Shown: positions 18,570 through 28,264, counted from the first letter of the stretch. The stretch is DNA of 64,000 bases from Flectobacillus roseus (GCF_030056665.1 NZ_JASHIG010000038.1); one strand, 5' to 3'. Made by a program: numbers and translations. Notes: generated by a model from the letters alone, not told the origin.

Positions 18570-20120
18570 TTATTGATTGAGCTGCCGTATTATTCGCCAA
18601 TCGCCTACTTTATTAGAACCTTCACGCATTATTAAATTCATGTCTCTGAGTACTTTAAAGTCTTTCTCGATACTACTCAGTGATTTATTGAAGATTTTAG
18701 CGATACTTTGTTTATTGATGCTAGGTTCAATGTCTATCAGTATCAACAACCATATTAGTCTATCTATGTGTTTATACGGTAATATTTTCGTATTTACAGC
18801 GTAGTTATCACGTAAATAAAGCGTATTTATAGCGTATTTATCACGTAAATAACCCGTAAATAACCCGTAATTATCTTGAAAATAAGCAACATTTTCAGTA
18901 GGATCCGTATTTATTCGGGTACTGACAGAACCAAAACCTTTTTTAATTTCGGATAAAACCTTATCTAAATCACTGGTTGATTCTAAGGGTTTTTCTTCGG
19001 AAATAGCAGAAGGTATAGCTGTTAGAAAACTGGCGATAGTGAAATCAAAACTGAGGTCATACTCAGGAGTAGTTTGGTTGTAGGCTTTCCAGTTACTTTC
19101 CATTTTTTCTAGTCCAATTCCAGCATTTTCGGAAAGTTTTGCCATACGGAAGAGTTTAGAAATAATAGGATTTCTAGGCAATGAAATGTCTTTCCCTTTT
19201 AGTTCCGCTAAAGGTTTAGGAAAACCACCAGGATTAAAAAACTCTATTCTGTCAGAAAAAATACGGATACGGGAATGAGCAGGCGAGAAATAATCGGCAT
19301 GCATCAATAAATTGACAATTGCCTCACGAATTGCATTTAAGCCAGTTGAAAACTCTTCACCAAAACCTTCGGCATTAACTCTAAAGGTCACATCGATTCT
19401 TTGTTTTAATCTGGCAAAGCAAGCGAAGTAATATTCCCAAAGGTTCTCCTGTTCGTCGATACGGAAGGTATAGCTGAATTTGGCATCATTGTAGCTAGTA
19501 CCAGGAATTTCGAGTAAATCTATTCTAAAATCAGGAAAGCGCTTTTCTATTTCCTCACGTTTGCCTAAGAACAATAAGCCTCCAAAAGTACAAGCACCAT
19601 TTTCAATGATTCGTAGTTTTTGTAAAAAAAGCTCTTCTTCATATTGAACATAGCTAGCATCAGGATTAAAACGAGACATATAGTCTCTATAACGTTTCAA
19701 TGAGCCTTCATTAAGGCTTGAGCGATCTGTATTAGGAACCATTTCAGAGGATTTCCAGCCAAAAGTCTGGTCTCTGAACATGGTATCTATCTCTTCTTTA
19801 GTTGCTTTTTGGTCAGAACTACCTCTACGAATATAAGTATTGGCAGGGGTATTAAAATACACAGGTTTTTTATTGGATACAGGAATATAAAATGCCAAAA
19901 CCGTTTTGCCATCAATATCATATTTGGCTTGCTTGTGAGCAATAGGCAAATTGAATTTTTCGCTACGTAAAGTATTAAGGAAGTCTTGTTCTATTTTCTC
20001 GGCGTTTGTAATGCCTTGAATTTCAAAAGTCTTTCCTAGTTCTTTTACTCCAAAAACCAACCAACCATAGCACCATAGCATGTTTTGGATGGCCGTTCTC
20101 AATCGATAAATCGGTGTCAA
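18570..20120 (-). pseudogene. AlbA_2/RecG-like ATPase of the BREX cluster, 5' end cut at IS4
   Basis: The first visible codons (WLVFGVKELGKTFEIQGI) are the end of an AlbA_2 (Schlafen-type) DNA/RNA-binding domain whose start is missing. The predicted initiation at 20120 is a TTG bordering the IS, not a natural start. Residues 230-360 form a GHKL/HATPase_c_4 module (REAIVNLLMHADY, FFNPGGFPKPL, ENAGIGLEKM). A winged-helix-like C-terminus follows a repeat linker YLRDKYAINTLYLRDNYAVN. Proteins of this build often lie next to pglX in BREX loci and are thought to act as regulators. The open frame is otherwise intact, so a shortened protein might be made from an IS promoter. Confidence 0.75.
18775..18880 (-). 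repeat. in-gene microrepeats in the AlbA_2 linker
   Basis: Several tandem variants of a 9-15 base unit containing CGTAAATA/CGTATTTA encode a repeated YLRDxYAxNT linker. The flanking segments of the gene are unique, so the stretch could expand or contract by slippage. Confidence 0.55.
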
Positions 20121-21480
20121 AGCATTTTAGCACCGATTTCCTGTTCTATGGGCATATTGATTGATGATTATCTTAATAATAGATGGCCAATTCCTGATGA
20201 GTTTCATCAAGAAGTCGTAAATAAGTGTGACGATGGCTAATAGTTTGAGGGTATTTTCGAAGAACCATAACCTAGGAGATTCAATAGCTAGCTCAGTTTT
20301 GGCGAATCTAAACGCCTGTTCGATATTCCATCGATGCATGTAGCTATGACATATTTCCCAAGCTTCCTTAGCTGATTCTACAGGCAATGAAGTTAATAAA
20401 TAGAGTGGTGACTGATAGTTTTTGGTATCTCTCACTATCACTAAAGACAAGTTAATGTCTTCAAAACTAGGATATTGTACTTGAGTCCAAGCAATAGAAA
20501 TGCTCTTGAGAATCTTTCTCTGAGAATCGAGCACAATCTTTTTACTTCTAGCTTTAAAAGAGCGAGCTAGAAGATGGGTTTGCTTTTTACCTTTAGTTGA
20601 GTGTATAAGTAAATGATTCTTCTTCCATCGGACTAGGAAATCTTGTTCGAAGTTCGTAAACCGCTGCGGCGGCCGCCACTCGATAGTCCATTCATTTGCA
20701 TAACCACGGTCAAGCACATGCAGGATGCCTTTTCCTACTTGTTTTTGTAGTTTTTCTAGCATCCGAAAAATAATGTTTCGACCATATTCCTTGTATTTAC
20801 CTCTGGTAGTCCACCAACTCATCTGACATACACTTACAGACTCACCCAAAGCTGAGAGCAATGTACTTGTCCAATGATAACCAGGAACACAAATACGTTT
20901 ATTCGGGGGAGAATAGTAGCCTTTTTTTATCCTTGTTAGTCGTTTTGCTTTTGAGCTTTCTACACTACAAAGTCCCTCCAAAAACCAAGATTCAGCCTTT
21001 TCTAGCCGACTATCATCCCAAAGCATTAGCGGGCGTTTTCCTTGCTTTACTAATGATTCAAGCCTTTTTCGAGTTTGATTAAAGAGAAAATTATCAATAA
21101 TAGTAGATGTCCACTTTTTGGAGCGTAACAGATTACTGATGCGCTTTGTCCCAGCGGGAGCATGAGCAAAGCCACAAATATATCCTCCTAACTCGCTAAG
21201 CAATAAGCCCATAGAGTTGTGTCGATGCAATAAAATAGCAACTATTAAATCGTAAAAAGTACGAACTAAACGCTTATCTAAAACAGAATCTAAGGATAAT
21301 TGGACATCTGAAAGATAAAGATCAAGTTTATGAAGAAGTAAATGAGAGAGTCTTGATTTACTCGATTTTATGTCATTATTTTGTAGAAATGCTTTATGCA
21401 TAGAAACCTCCTGTTTGTTTGTGTTTGTCGTGATTCACAAAGTAAACAAGGAGGTTTCGTTTTTAAAAGTCTTCACGAAA
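20121..21480 (-). mobile_element. IS4-family insertion sequence at the upstream end of the BREX remnant
   Basis: Limits are approximate: the left boundary is set by loss of the AlbA_2 gene, the right by the region just upstream of the transposase. Terminal repeats and target duplication could not be assigned with confidence. A 9-bp inverted repeat (AAATCGGTG/CACCGATTT, 20108-20116 with 20131-20139) straddles the left boundary. Confidence 0.65.
20127..21401 (-). CDS. IS4-family DDE transposase, 424 aa
   Basis: DDE transposase for cut-and-paste transposition. The first catalytic Asp is likely in LMLWDDSRLEK (about residue 125) and the second in VLDRGYANEW near 238. The Glu is in the conserved YxxRWxIE-like HRWNIEQAFRFAKTELAIE near 368, the IS4 signature. 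A strong ribosome-binding site (AGGAGG) precedes the ATG. Residues EWRPPQRF, near 243, are encoded by a G+C-rich stretch that also occurs in the intergenic repeats and in a second transposase remnant, and could be a small in-frame insertion. The length is normal and the gene appears intact. Confidence 0.85.
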   Translation of the reverse strand: MHKAFLQNNDIKSSKSRLSHLLLHKLDLYLSDVQLSLDSVLDKRLVRTFYDLIVAILLHRHNSMGLLLSELGGYICGFAHAPAGTKRISNLLRSKKWTSTIIDNFLFNQTRKRLESLVKQGKRPLMLWDDSRLEKAESWFLEGLCSVESSKAKRLTRIKKGYYSPPNKRICVPGYHWTSTLLSALGESVSVCQMSWWTTRGKYKEYGRNIIFRMLEKLQKQVGKGILHVLDRGYANEWTIEWRPPQRFTNFEQDFLVRWKKNHLLIHSTKGKKQTHLLARSFKARSKKIVLDSQRKILKSISIAWTQVQYPSFEDINLSLVIVRDTKNYQSPLYLLTSLPVESAKEAWEICHSYMHRWNIEQAFRFAKTELAIESPRLWFFENTLKLLAIVTLIYDFLMKLIRNWPSIIKIIINQYAHRTGNRC

Positions 21481-21962
21481 AAATTCGGGATGACTCATGT
21501 TTTGCATTTTATAAATATAACTTCATTTATTGCACTCATTTCAAAGATAAGCCCATCCTATATCTTTAAACTAAGGTTAGTAGCTTGCTTAATAACACGT
21601 TGGACAATCTACCTTTTATAGGTTTACACCCAATATTAAAGAATTTTTGTGTTAAATTATTGGACATATTTAACTTTGCAATGTAACCTGGCTCATATCC
21701 TGTTTTGCCTTTGAGCTGCTCTAGTCTCTAGATTTTTAGTACAAATGAGCTATTCATCTCGAAGGGATACCCACAACCGCAAGGGTCAATGATAACTTGC
21801 CCAGTACAATACACTCTAAAAAATCTATAACTATGATTTGCTATTCCTTCCCTAATAAGTATGTTTTGTAGACTAAATTTACATGCTTGCCTCAAGATAA
21901 GTAAAGCCACATATCTCTATTTAACATTCATGTCTTTGAAAATTTGATAATTTGTCATTACA
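21481..21962. other. spacer with decayed coding remnants
   Basis: About 480 bases with only short open stretches on the minus strand. One (21564-21725) reads EQLKGKTGYEPGYIAKLNMS and looks protein-like but follows a stop codon. Another, at 21728-21910, is a 60-residue frame. I could not link either to brxC, brxB, brxA or another family; probably relics from DNA lost at the IS4 insertion. Confidence 0.35.
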
Positions 21963-22361
21963 TTAAACAGATTGCATAAACAGCACTGTATCGTACAGAT
22001 TAACAGATCCTTGGTAGATAAAAAATTCAGCCTTAATTTCACTACCTCCTGATTTGATTAATATTATATCAATTGCGACAGCATGGTTGCGATCAAAAGG
22101 AATATTAGTCATCTGCATTTCTCTAAACTTATATGAGTTAGCATTCCAGAAATGAGCTGCAAATACAGACATCACTTCATTCAAAAGCTCATGCAATGGC
22201 AATAAATCACCTTCAATAATATTCTCAATCTCAATAGATAACTCGAAATCATCTATTCGTTTTAGACGGTATGAAAACGTAGACAGGCATGACATATTTT
22301 GAAATATTGTCTGATCAAAAATCATTTTATCATCCAGATATAGGAGTGAATACTTGCTCAT
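21963..22361 (-). CDS. hypothetical protein, 132 aa
   Basis: A soluble protein of mixed hydrophobic and charged sequence, with no signal peptide or membrane segment and no family that I recognise. It lies 155 bases downstream of the end of the divergent spacer after the aldo/keto reductase gene, same strand. Composition is normal for the window. Confidence 0.45.
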   Translation of the reverse strand: MSKYSLLYLDDKMIFDQTIFQNMSCLSTFSYRLKRIDDFELSIEIENIIEGDLLPLHELLNEVMSVFAAHFWNANSYKFREMQMTNIPFDRNHAVAIDIILIKSGGSEIKAEFFIYQGSVNLYDTVLFMQSV

Positions 22362-22516
22362 TTTTTAGATTAGACTTAAATCGTAGTAAGAATTTGAACT
22401 GACAACAACTGCGTGTAATGAACCGATTATAGATTTTCAGGTCACCTTAAGAACAAAACAATCTGTTATACAAAATCATTACTAGCTATTTAGTATGATT
22501 TTCAACTTAAATTTAC

Positions 22517-23560
22517 TTAAAATGAATGCCCTAAATTTCCTGTTTTTAAAAGCTGTTCACGGGATGTACTTCCTGCCATCATCCAAACTGGATACTCTGG
22601 TGAAAGGGCACTGGCTTTTTCCAACTTCTGTATATGTTCATCTGAAAGAGTTATAACCGATGCCTTCAGGTTATCATTTAACTGTTCTACATCTCTTACA
22701 CCTAAAATTACACTACTTACCGTACGTTTTGCCAAGAGCCAAGCTATGGAAATTGCGGACAAAGAGGTTCCCAATTCATCTGCTATTTCTGCCAATGAAT
22801 AAAGTATCGGTTCACATTTTATTGAGTCAACTGGAGGAAACGCTATTGTGGTACGTCTTCCATGAATTGTACTGTTCAGGTATTTACCAGTCAAGTAACC
22901 ACCTGCAAGAGGGCTAAACACCATTAATCCCAATTGTTCACTTTCAATCATAGGTAGGATTTCTCGTTCGAGTTCACGGCCTGCCAGTGAATAATAAGCC
23001 TGTACAGACTCAAATCTTACAGAGTTTATTTGAGCCGAACAACCAATGGCTTTTTGTATCTGCCACGCTGCCCAGTTAGATACCCCAATATAACGGACAA
23101 GGCCTTGTTGAACGAGATCGTTCAAGGTACGTATTATTTCGTCAACTGGAGTAACTGGATCCCATCCATGTAGCTGATAAAGATCAATATGATCTATTCC
23201 TAATCGTTTGAGACTTCCCTTAACTTGATTCATTATATGGTATCGCGAGTTACCACCATGATTAGGTCCATTCCCCGTCGCGTGCCCCATCTTAGTTGAT
23301 ATTACTAATTCATTACGTGCCAATCCAAGGTTTTTAATTGATCGACCAATGATTTCCTCTGATTGACCACTAGCGTAAACATCTGCGGTATCGATGAAGT
23401 TGATACCAGCATCGAAGGCAGCTCGAATAATTGAATCTGCATCATTTTGCATCACTCCAGAGGCTGCAGCATATTTGCCGCCTGACTGGCCAAATGTCAT
23501 TGTTCCTAGGCACATTTCTGAAACAAAAAGACCTGTCCTTCCTAATATTTTGTACTTCAT
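22517..23560 (-). CDS. aldo/keto reductase, 347 aa
   Basis: An NAD(P)H-dependent carbonyl reductase of the AKR (beta/alpha)8-barrel superfamily. The N-terminus MKYKILGRTGLFVSEMCLGT is typical. The catalytic tetrad is visible: Asp and Tyr in NFIDTADVYASG (about 53-64), Lys in VISTKMG (about 92) and His in YQLHGWDP (about 128). The C-terminal cofactor motif includes SVILGVRDVEQL. The substrate cannot be told from sequence. It is last in a three-gene minus-strand group with a metallophosphoesterase and a GbsR/MarR regulator. A palindrome with GGTTCTT arms lies in its upstream gap. Confidence 0.88.
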   Translation of the reverse strand: MKYKILGRTGLFVSEMCLGTMTFGQSGGKYAAASGVMQNDADSIIRAAFDAGINFIDTADVYASGQSEEIIGRSIKNLGLARNELVISTKMGHATGNGPNHGGNSRYHIMNQVKGSLKRLGIDHIDLYQLHGWDPVTPVDEIIRTLNDLVQQGLVRYIGVSNWAAWQIQKAIGCSAQINSVRFESVQAYYSLAGRELEREILPMIESEQLGLMVFSPLAGGYLTGKYLNSTIHGRRTTIAFPPVDSIKCEPILYSLAEIADELGTSLSAISIAWLLAKRTVSSVILGVRDVEQLNDNLKASVITLSDEHIQKLEKASALSPEYPVWMMAGSTSREQLLKTGNLGHSF

Positions 23561-23618
23561 TGTTTTATTACTTATTAATTACTGATGATTGATTATTTGC
23601 TTCCTTTAAAAAATTTAC

Positions 23619-23645
23619 TTTGGTTCTTAACAAAAAGAACCAAAA
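23619..23645 (-). promoter_or_regulatory. palindrome upstream of the aldo/keto reductase
   Basis: GGTTCTT (23622-23628) pairs with AAGAACC (23635-23641) over a six-base spacer, extended by flanking TTT and AAA. A half-site TTGGTTCTTTT also occurs (minus strand, about 24885-24897) before the metallophosphoesterase. It may be an operator for the neighbouring regulator or a terminator; inference. Confidence 0.4.
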
Positions 23646-23707
23646 GTGTGCAAGTTTATTAAAAAGACAATTGTTGACACGCCTGTTTTACTTATTTATG
23701 TCATTAT

Positions 23708-24820
23708 TTAATATCGACAAAGTTCCAGAATTGTAATTTCAGAGGTTGTGCCAATCCTAAGTGGTGGCCCCCAAAATCCTGTACCTGGATTTGTGTAGAC
23801 CCACATTGGACCACATTTTTTAAGGCCATAATAATATGGTTGAAATAGTTTAATGATTAGATTCCAAGGAAAAAATTGACCTGCATGAGTATGTCCAGAA
23901 AGTTGCAAATCAAAATATTTTGATGCTTCCTCAGCGATGTTGGGCTGGTGAGCTAGGAGAATTTTAACATCAGAGACTGGACTTCCTAATAGTGACTGCT
24001 CAATATCAGGACCATCTTTTGGTCTTATCTCTTTTACAGCGGGATCTATAACTCCTGCAAACAAGATTGAGCTATTCCCCTTATAAATTACAGTATGGCG
24101 ATTTAGTAGAAGCTCAAAATCCATTTGCTGAAAATGTTCCAACCACTTTTCGCTATCTCTCAGGTATTCATGATTTCCCGATATGTATAATACAGGGGTA
24201 TGTGCTCTTAACCGGGCCAGAGGCTTAATATTATCTTTATATTTTTTGAAATCACCGTCTGCAATATCGCCCGTTAGTACGATTACATCAACCTTTAATT
24301 CGAGAGCCTGCCTGACAACGTTTTCAACGTAAGTACGATTAATTCCAGCTCCTGCATGTAGGTCACTGATTTGCAAAATTGTGAATTTTTCCAGATCTAC
24401 TGGAAGGTTGGCTATCTGAATTTGGGTCTTTATAATCTGAGGCCCCTGTATTGCTTTCCAATATCCAAATAGTAACAAAGAAAACCCAGTAGCTACTATT
24501 AATAGGGTTGCGGGCATTGAAAATACTGTGATTACCATATCTGGTTTAATTAGTTTGATCGGCAAAAATACTATATCCCTTATAAGTAAAAATGTGATTA
24601 CGATACCCAATAAGCCAATATCAAAATGAATAACAGTTCTTAGGACTTTATCGAGCCACTCATTCAGAACGGAAAACCACACCAACGGATAAAGTAAAAT
24701 AACGCTGATACTTGCGAATCCTATCCACCATGAATAGTTACCTATTCCTGTGAGTCTGAATCCAAGAAATAATAACAGAAAAGAAAGAATAGAGATTGTA
24801 ATCACCCAAAACCAATTCAT
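23708..24820 (-). CDS. membrane-anchored metallophosphoesterase, 370 aa
   Basis: Three to four N-terminal membrane segments (about residues 4-125) are followed by a calcineurin-like phosphoesterase domain. Metal ligands appear in the order DLHAG (about 153), VVLTGDIADG (about 182), YISGNHEYL (about 215), LLAHQPN (about 290) and LSGHTHAGQFFPW (about 310). This build matches YkuE/YaeI-type phosphodiesterases, which act on phospholipid-type substrates at the membrane; the substrate here is unknown. It lies 147 bases before the aldo/keto reductase and 87 after the regulator, likely co-transcribed. Confidence 0.87.
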   Translation of the reverse strand: MNWFWVITISILSFLLLFLGFRLTGIGNYSWWIGFASISVILLYPLVWFSVLNEWLDKVLRTVIHFDIGLLGIVITFLLIRDIVFLPIKLIKPDMVITVFSMPATLLIVATGFSLLLFGYWKAIQGPQIIKTQIQIANLPVDLEKFTILQISDLHAGAGINRTYVENVVRQALELKVDVIVLTGDIADGDFKKYKDNIKPLARLRAHTPVLYISGNHEYLRDSEKWLEHFQQMDFELLLNRHTVIYKGNSSILFAGVIDPAVKEIRPKDGPDIEQSLLGSPVSDVKILLAHQPNIAEEASKYFDLQLSGHTHAGQFFPWNLIIKLFQPYYYGLKKCGPMWVYTNPGTGFWGPPLRIGTTSEITILELCRY

Positions 24821-24859
24821 GATATGACTTTTTGTTTGCGATAGTAATTAGTTAGACTA

Positions 24860-24867
24860 CAAAGGTA
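24860..24867 (-). promoter_or_regulatory. candidate -7 element before the metallophosphoesterase
   Basis: TACCTTTG on the minus strand fits TAnnTTTG and lies 40 bases before the ATG. It is overlapped by an inverted repeat ACAAAG-N6-CTTTGT, which could be a repressor site. Confidence 0.4.
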
Positions 24868-24907
24868 CTACTTTGTTCTGCAATAAAAGAACCAATTAGT
24901 AAAAAAA

Positions 24908-25375
24908 TTATTTTATGTGTTTTTGCTCCCATTTAGCAAGAGCTGTTTCCATTTCGCCGAACATATAATCCGTAAATTCTTTTGCATCTGAAAGCACCTT
25001 GTTTGTTTCAGGATATTTATCCGAACGGAAAGCAATCGCTTCCGGGATAACCTGTATAGTAAAAGGACGCTGGGTACGCACAATAGTTTTCATAAATTCA
25101 TACCAAGCCGTTTTCTGAATTCGAAAATAACGTTTTCTATTTCCACTTATTGTAAAATATTCGACCAAACATCTATACTGTAACAAGGTCAAAGCATTGC
25201 TAACTGCACTCTTACTAAGGTTAAGAGTTTTCTGTAACTCTTCAAAAGTTTGGTAAGGAGGATCACCAATAAGGAGTAAAGAAAGTATTCTCGCTGCTGC
25301 TGGAGGATATCCATCTTTTTCGGCCTGAACGCCCATTTTTTCGACCATTTCTAACATTTTTTGCTTTTTTTCCAT
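24908..25375 (-). CDS. GbsR/MarR-type winged-helix regulator, 155 aa
   Basis: The sequence follows the GbsR/MarR pattern: an amphipathic first helix with PPAAARILSLLLIGDP (about 24-39), a helix-turn-helix (FEELQKTLNLSKSAVSNALT, about 43-62) and a wing (VEYFTISGNRKRYFRI). It should bind DNA as a dimer and repress nearby genes. It is first in the minus-strand group with the phosphoesterase and reductase, which are the obvious targets. The inducer is unknown. Confidence 0.85.
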   Translation of the reverse strand: MEKKQKMLEMVEKMGVQAEKDGYPPAAARILSLLLIGDPPYQTFEELQKTLNLSKSAVSNALTLLQYRCLVEYFTISGNRKRYFRIQKTAWYEFMKTIVRTQRPFTIQVIPEAIAFRSDKYPETNKVLSDAKEFTDYMFGEMETALAKWEQKHIK

Positions 25376-25616
25376 ATTGCAAATCTAGTAAATAGGAATT
25401 TAGAAAGAAAGATAGGTAAAAGAATATTTTGTAGAAGTAGACAATCTGTACAGCTTGGATTACTATGAATATTTTGATTCAATAGCCGTTTGAATACTCA
25501 TGTATAGGTAAATATCTCTGTTAAAACATTATACAATTCTAAAATGTCCAAGTGTTGTAAGGTTTTCAAAAATATTACGATTTTAAAGTCAAAAAAGGTA
25601 ATAGTCCTAAGAATAT

Positions 25617-25866
25617 ATTAAACTTCACAAGTCAATGAAAAAGTATGTATTTGTTTTTTAAAATCCTATTGTTTGAGCCGAATGAGGGATGGGGCGCTAC
25701 TCCGATTAGAATTTCTTGACTTTCTTTTACCGTCGCCGCTAGGGTTACTTTTCTTGTGTTAGACAGACACACCTAGTAGGGCACGCTTAGTGAAAAAAAG
25801 CAAGGAGTGTCAAATGGAAATTCTTATTCTTCTACCAATTCCAAATATAAAACATACTCTAACTTT
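25617..25866 (+). repeat. dispersed repeat, copy B
   Basis: Second copy of the repeat in the pglX-pglZ spacer, same orientation. It differs by an insert after TTTGAGCCG, by a longer tail after CTTGTGT and by a different 12-base G+C-rich insert (CCGTCGCCGCTA) at the same internal site. It abuts the remnant IS5 transposase. Confidence 0.7.
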
Positions 25867-26690
25867 TTGATTTTCTTCATTGCGATGAAAATTAATGCTA
25901 TAAAATGAAATCCTATCCAACTTGAAAGGGTTGTATCGAATCGATTTAACAAAGACTTGTAACTATCTATTCATGCATTAGTTCATTCAGTAGAGTATAT
26001 TTCTTTATAGAGATCTTTGTCAATAGCGCTAGACACATTATCACCAGTAGTGTTCCTGGTGTTGGGAGCAATATTGGCGATAATGTGTTTTTGATGGCAT
26101 AATTGATGTAAGCTCTCTGCGTCGAATCGCTGCGGCGGCATTCATAAATAGCCCATCAACTGAAATAGTAGCGTCTTCTAAAATCTTAGTGAGTTCTCCA
26201 AAAGTGTTCTCAATGTTAAATAAATCATTGAGATTACCTGAAACTGGCATTGATATATCCAATACAAGTCCTTGTTTATCAGTTAAGTAAAGTGAATCGG
26301 TAGTTTTTCTCTTCTTCCTACCTTGAGAAGCAACTTCTTCACCACCTCGAATATATGACGAATGACTTCCATCTAAATTTACCAATGAAAGGTCGAAAGA
26401 AGACTTGTATTTTTTCAAAAGTTCTATCCAACACTTTTTCCAAATACCTTCCTTGCACCAAAGGCGATAATGTCCGAAAAAAGTTTTGTAATGAAGAGTA
26501 CGAGTGCTAAATAGACTTTCCACAGGTAATAAATACCATTGAATTCCTCAACTTGGTTGCCAGTATCAACTTATAAAGAATACAGTTAATTATTTTATTA
26601 AGAGGCACATATGGATTGAACCCTCGTTTACTTTCAGGTAAATAACTAATTATTTCTGATTCTTTGATATCTTTGCTCAGTACTTAGTAC
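25862..26690 (-). pseudogene. IS5-family transposase, broken by several frameshifts
   Basis: Pieces of one DDE transposase lie in order but in different frames. First is an N-terminal part at about 26570-26690 (SYLPESKRGFNPYVPLNKII). Next is the open middle, 26041-26523, with the catalytic Asp in LVNLDGSHSSYIRGGE and a later core SVDGLFMNA. The C-terminal part, from about 26130 down, reads FDAESLHQLCHQKHIIANIA in another frame and ends near 25862 (MKKIKKL). One break falls at the G+C-rich GCCGCCGCAGCG near 26133. The gene is inactive. Confidence 0.75.
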
Positions 26691-26692
26691 AT

Positions 26693-26741
26693 AAAAAGGT
26701 TGCTTGGTATGGTTCGCAAAACAAATATCAGCAACCTTTTT
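26693..26741. terminator. hairpin with AAAAAGGTTGC/GCAACCTTTTT arms
   Basis: Eleven-base perfect arms (26693-26703 with 26731-26741) ending in a T run; terminator-like in either direction. It may belong to the IS5 remnant. Confidence 0.6.
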
Positions 26742-26970
26742 TATTTATATCCAATTCTACCAAAAGTCAAGATGAGTTCGATTACTAGGTTCGAGTACCT
26801 TTAAGATATTTAGAGAATTATTACTGTAACAGAACAATGAACCTTTACCACATGCGACTTACCGAAAAATAAATTTTTAATTGAAAGTAGTGTTCATTGT
26901 AAAGAACTTCATTAATTGTTAATTAATACATTCTTGTTGATTCACTTTCATATAACATTTTAGTAATCAA

Positions 26971-28215
26971 ATGACTGGAGAAAACTTTAGAAATCACAAT
27001 ATCTTTGAAAAAATTGAACAATTAAAACTTGCTATATCAGATGAAAAAACAAAGGATAATTTTTCAGTTGATAATCACTTATTTGTTAAATCCGCAATAG
27101 AATTTATTTTAGAACGCCTCCGTGCTACAATACCCACAATTGTAGTAGAATCTGAGTTAAATGGAATATCAACTGAAATCGAAGCAGCTACAAATCAAAT
27201 TAACTCTTTTATTGTAAGCGTCAATCATGGTTACATTCAGAATGCGATAAATAATCTTAGTTCTGCGATCAATAAAGCCAAACAATTACCCATTAACCTA
27301 ATTGAAAGCCAGACAGACTACTCATTTAATATTGCTGTTTTTCAAGATGTGATTGATAAGACTTTAACAAGTCTTACATTAGAAAAACAGAAGCTAAAAG
27401 TTGATTTAGAGGGTCTTCAACAAGATTTGAAAGATAAATCTTCGCAAATACAAAATCTTAATGAGCAATTGTTAATTAAGGAGAAAGAAATGCAAAATAT
27501 GCTTTCAAAGTATAATTCTGATTTTGCTAATTTTAAGATAGAGACAACTTCTTCAGTAGAAAATATAAGAACTGATTTTGTAGGGAAATTAGAGTCTGAT
27601 AGGAAAGTATATAAAGAAAACTTTGAATTAGAGTTAAAGAGCAACAAAACAGTATTTGAGGAGCATGTTGATTCTCTGAATGACCGTTCTGAAAATACGT
27701 TACAGAACTTGAATGATAAATTGTCAGAGGCAAAAAAGATAGTCAACATTGTGGGAAATGTTGGTGTAACGGGGAATTACCAAAATATAGCTAATGAACA
27801 TAAGAGAAGCGCTAATTATCTTAGGGGATTGGCTTTGTCATTTATGGTAGTAATGTCGATACTTCTAATATGTACTATTATTGACCTCAGCAACAAAGAA
27901 TTTAACCTTTACAAGTCATTAATTAGAATTTTAGCGGCTGCAATTTTATCATACCCTGCTGTTTACTGTGCAAGAGAATCGAATAAGCATAGACAATTGG
28001 AAAATCAGAATAGAAGACTTGAGTTAGAACTTGCATCAATTGGTCCATTTATAGAGTTACTCGATGATAATGTCAAACAACAAATCAAAGAAGAACTTGT
28101 TAGGAAGTATTTTGGAAACACTAACAACACGAATGACAATAAGGTTGATGAAGAAATCTCTATTAATGGGCTAGAGAAAATATTGAATGCAATTCTACCT
28201 TATTTGAAAAAATAG
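26971..28215 (+). CDS. coiled-coil membrane protein of unknown function, 414 aa
   Basis: The order is an N-terminal soluble helical domain (1-125), a long coiled coil (about 125-265) and a motif VGNVGVTGNYQNIANEHKRS. Then come two membrane segments (about 285-306 and 318-337) and a Gln/Asn/Lys-rich C-terminus. I do not know a named family, although the GNxGVTGNYQ-type segment before a membrane pair looks conserved rather than random. It stands alone between IS debris and a conjugation remnant, with its own terminator. That is typical of accessory, possibly phage-defence or membrane-stress genes, but no function can be assigned. Confidence 0.6.
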   Translation: MTGENFRNHNIFEKIEQLKLAISDEKTKDNFSVDNHLFVKSAIEFILERLRATIPTIVVESELNGISTEIEAATNQINSFIVSVNHGYIQNAINNLSSAINKAKQLPINLIESQTDYSFNIAVFQDVIDKTLTSLTLEKQKLKVDLEGLQQDLKDKSSQIQNLNEQLLIKEKEMQNMLSKYNSDFANFKIETTSSVENIRTDFVGKLESDRKVYKENFELELKSNKTVFEEHVDSLNDRSENTLQNLNDKLSEAKKIVNIVGNVGVTGNYQNIANEHKRSANYLRGLALSFMVVMSILLICTIIDLSNKEFNLYKSLIRILAAAILSYPAVYCARESNKHRQLENQNRRLELELASIGPFIELLDDNVKQQIKEELVRKYFGNTNNTNDNKVDEEISINGLEKILNAILPYLKK

Positions 28216-28218
28216 ATA

Positions 28219-28264
28219 AAAAGTGATAATATGATGTTGTTTAACAATCATATTATCACTTTTT
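28219..28264. terminator. 17-18 bp hairpin between convergent genes
   Basis: AAAAGTGATAATATGAT (28219-28235) pairs with ATCATATTATCACTTTT (28247-28264). It lies between the coiled-coil gene and the converging coupling-protein remnant; likely bidirectional. Confidence 0.75.

Noticed and set aside
18787..18880. CRISPR-like repeat array
   Set aside because: Units are short, irregular, without spacers, and lie within a coding frame.
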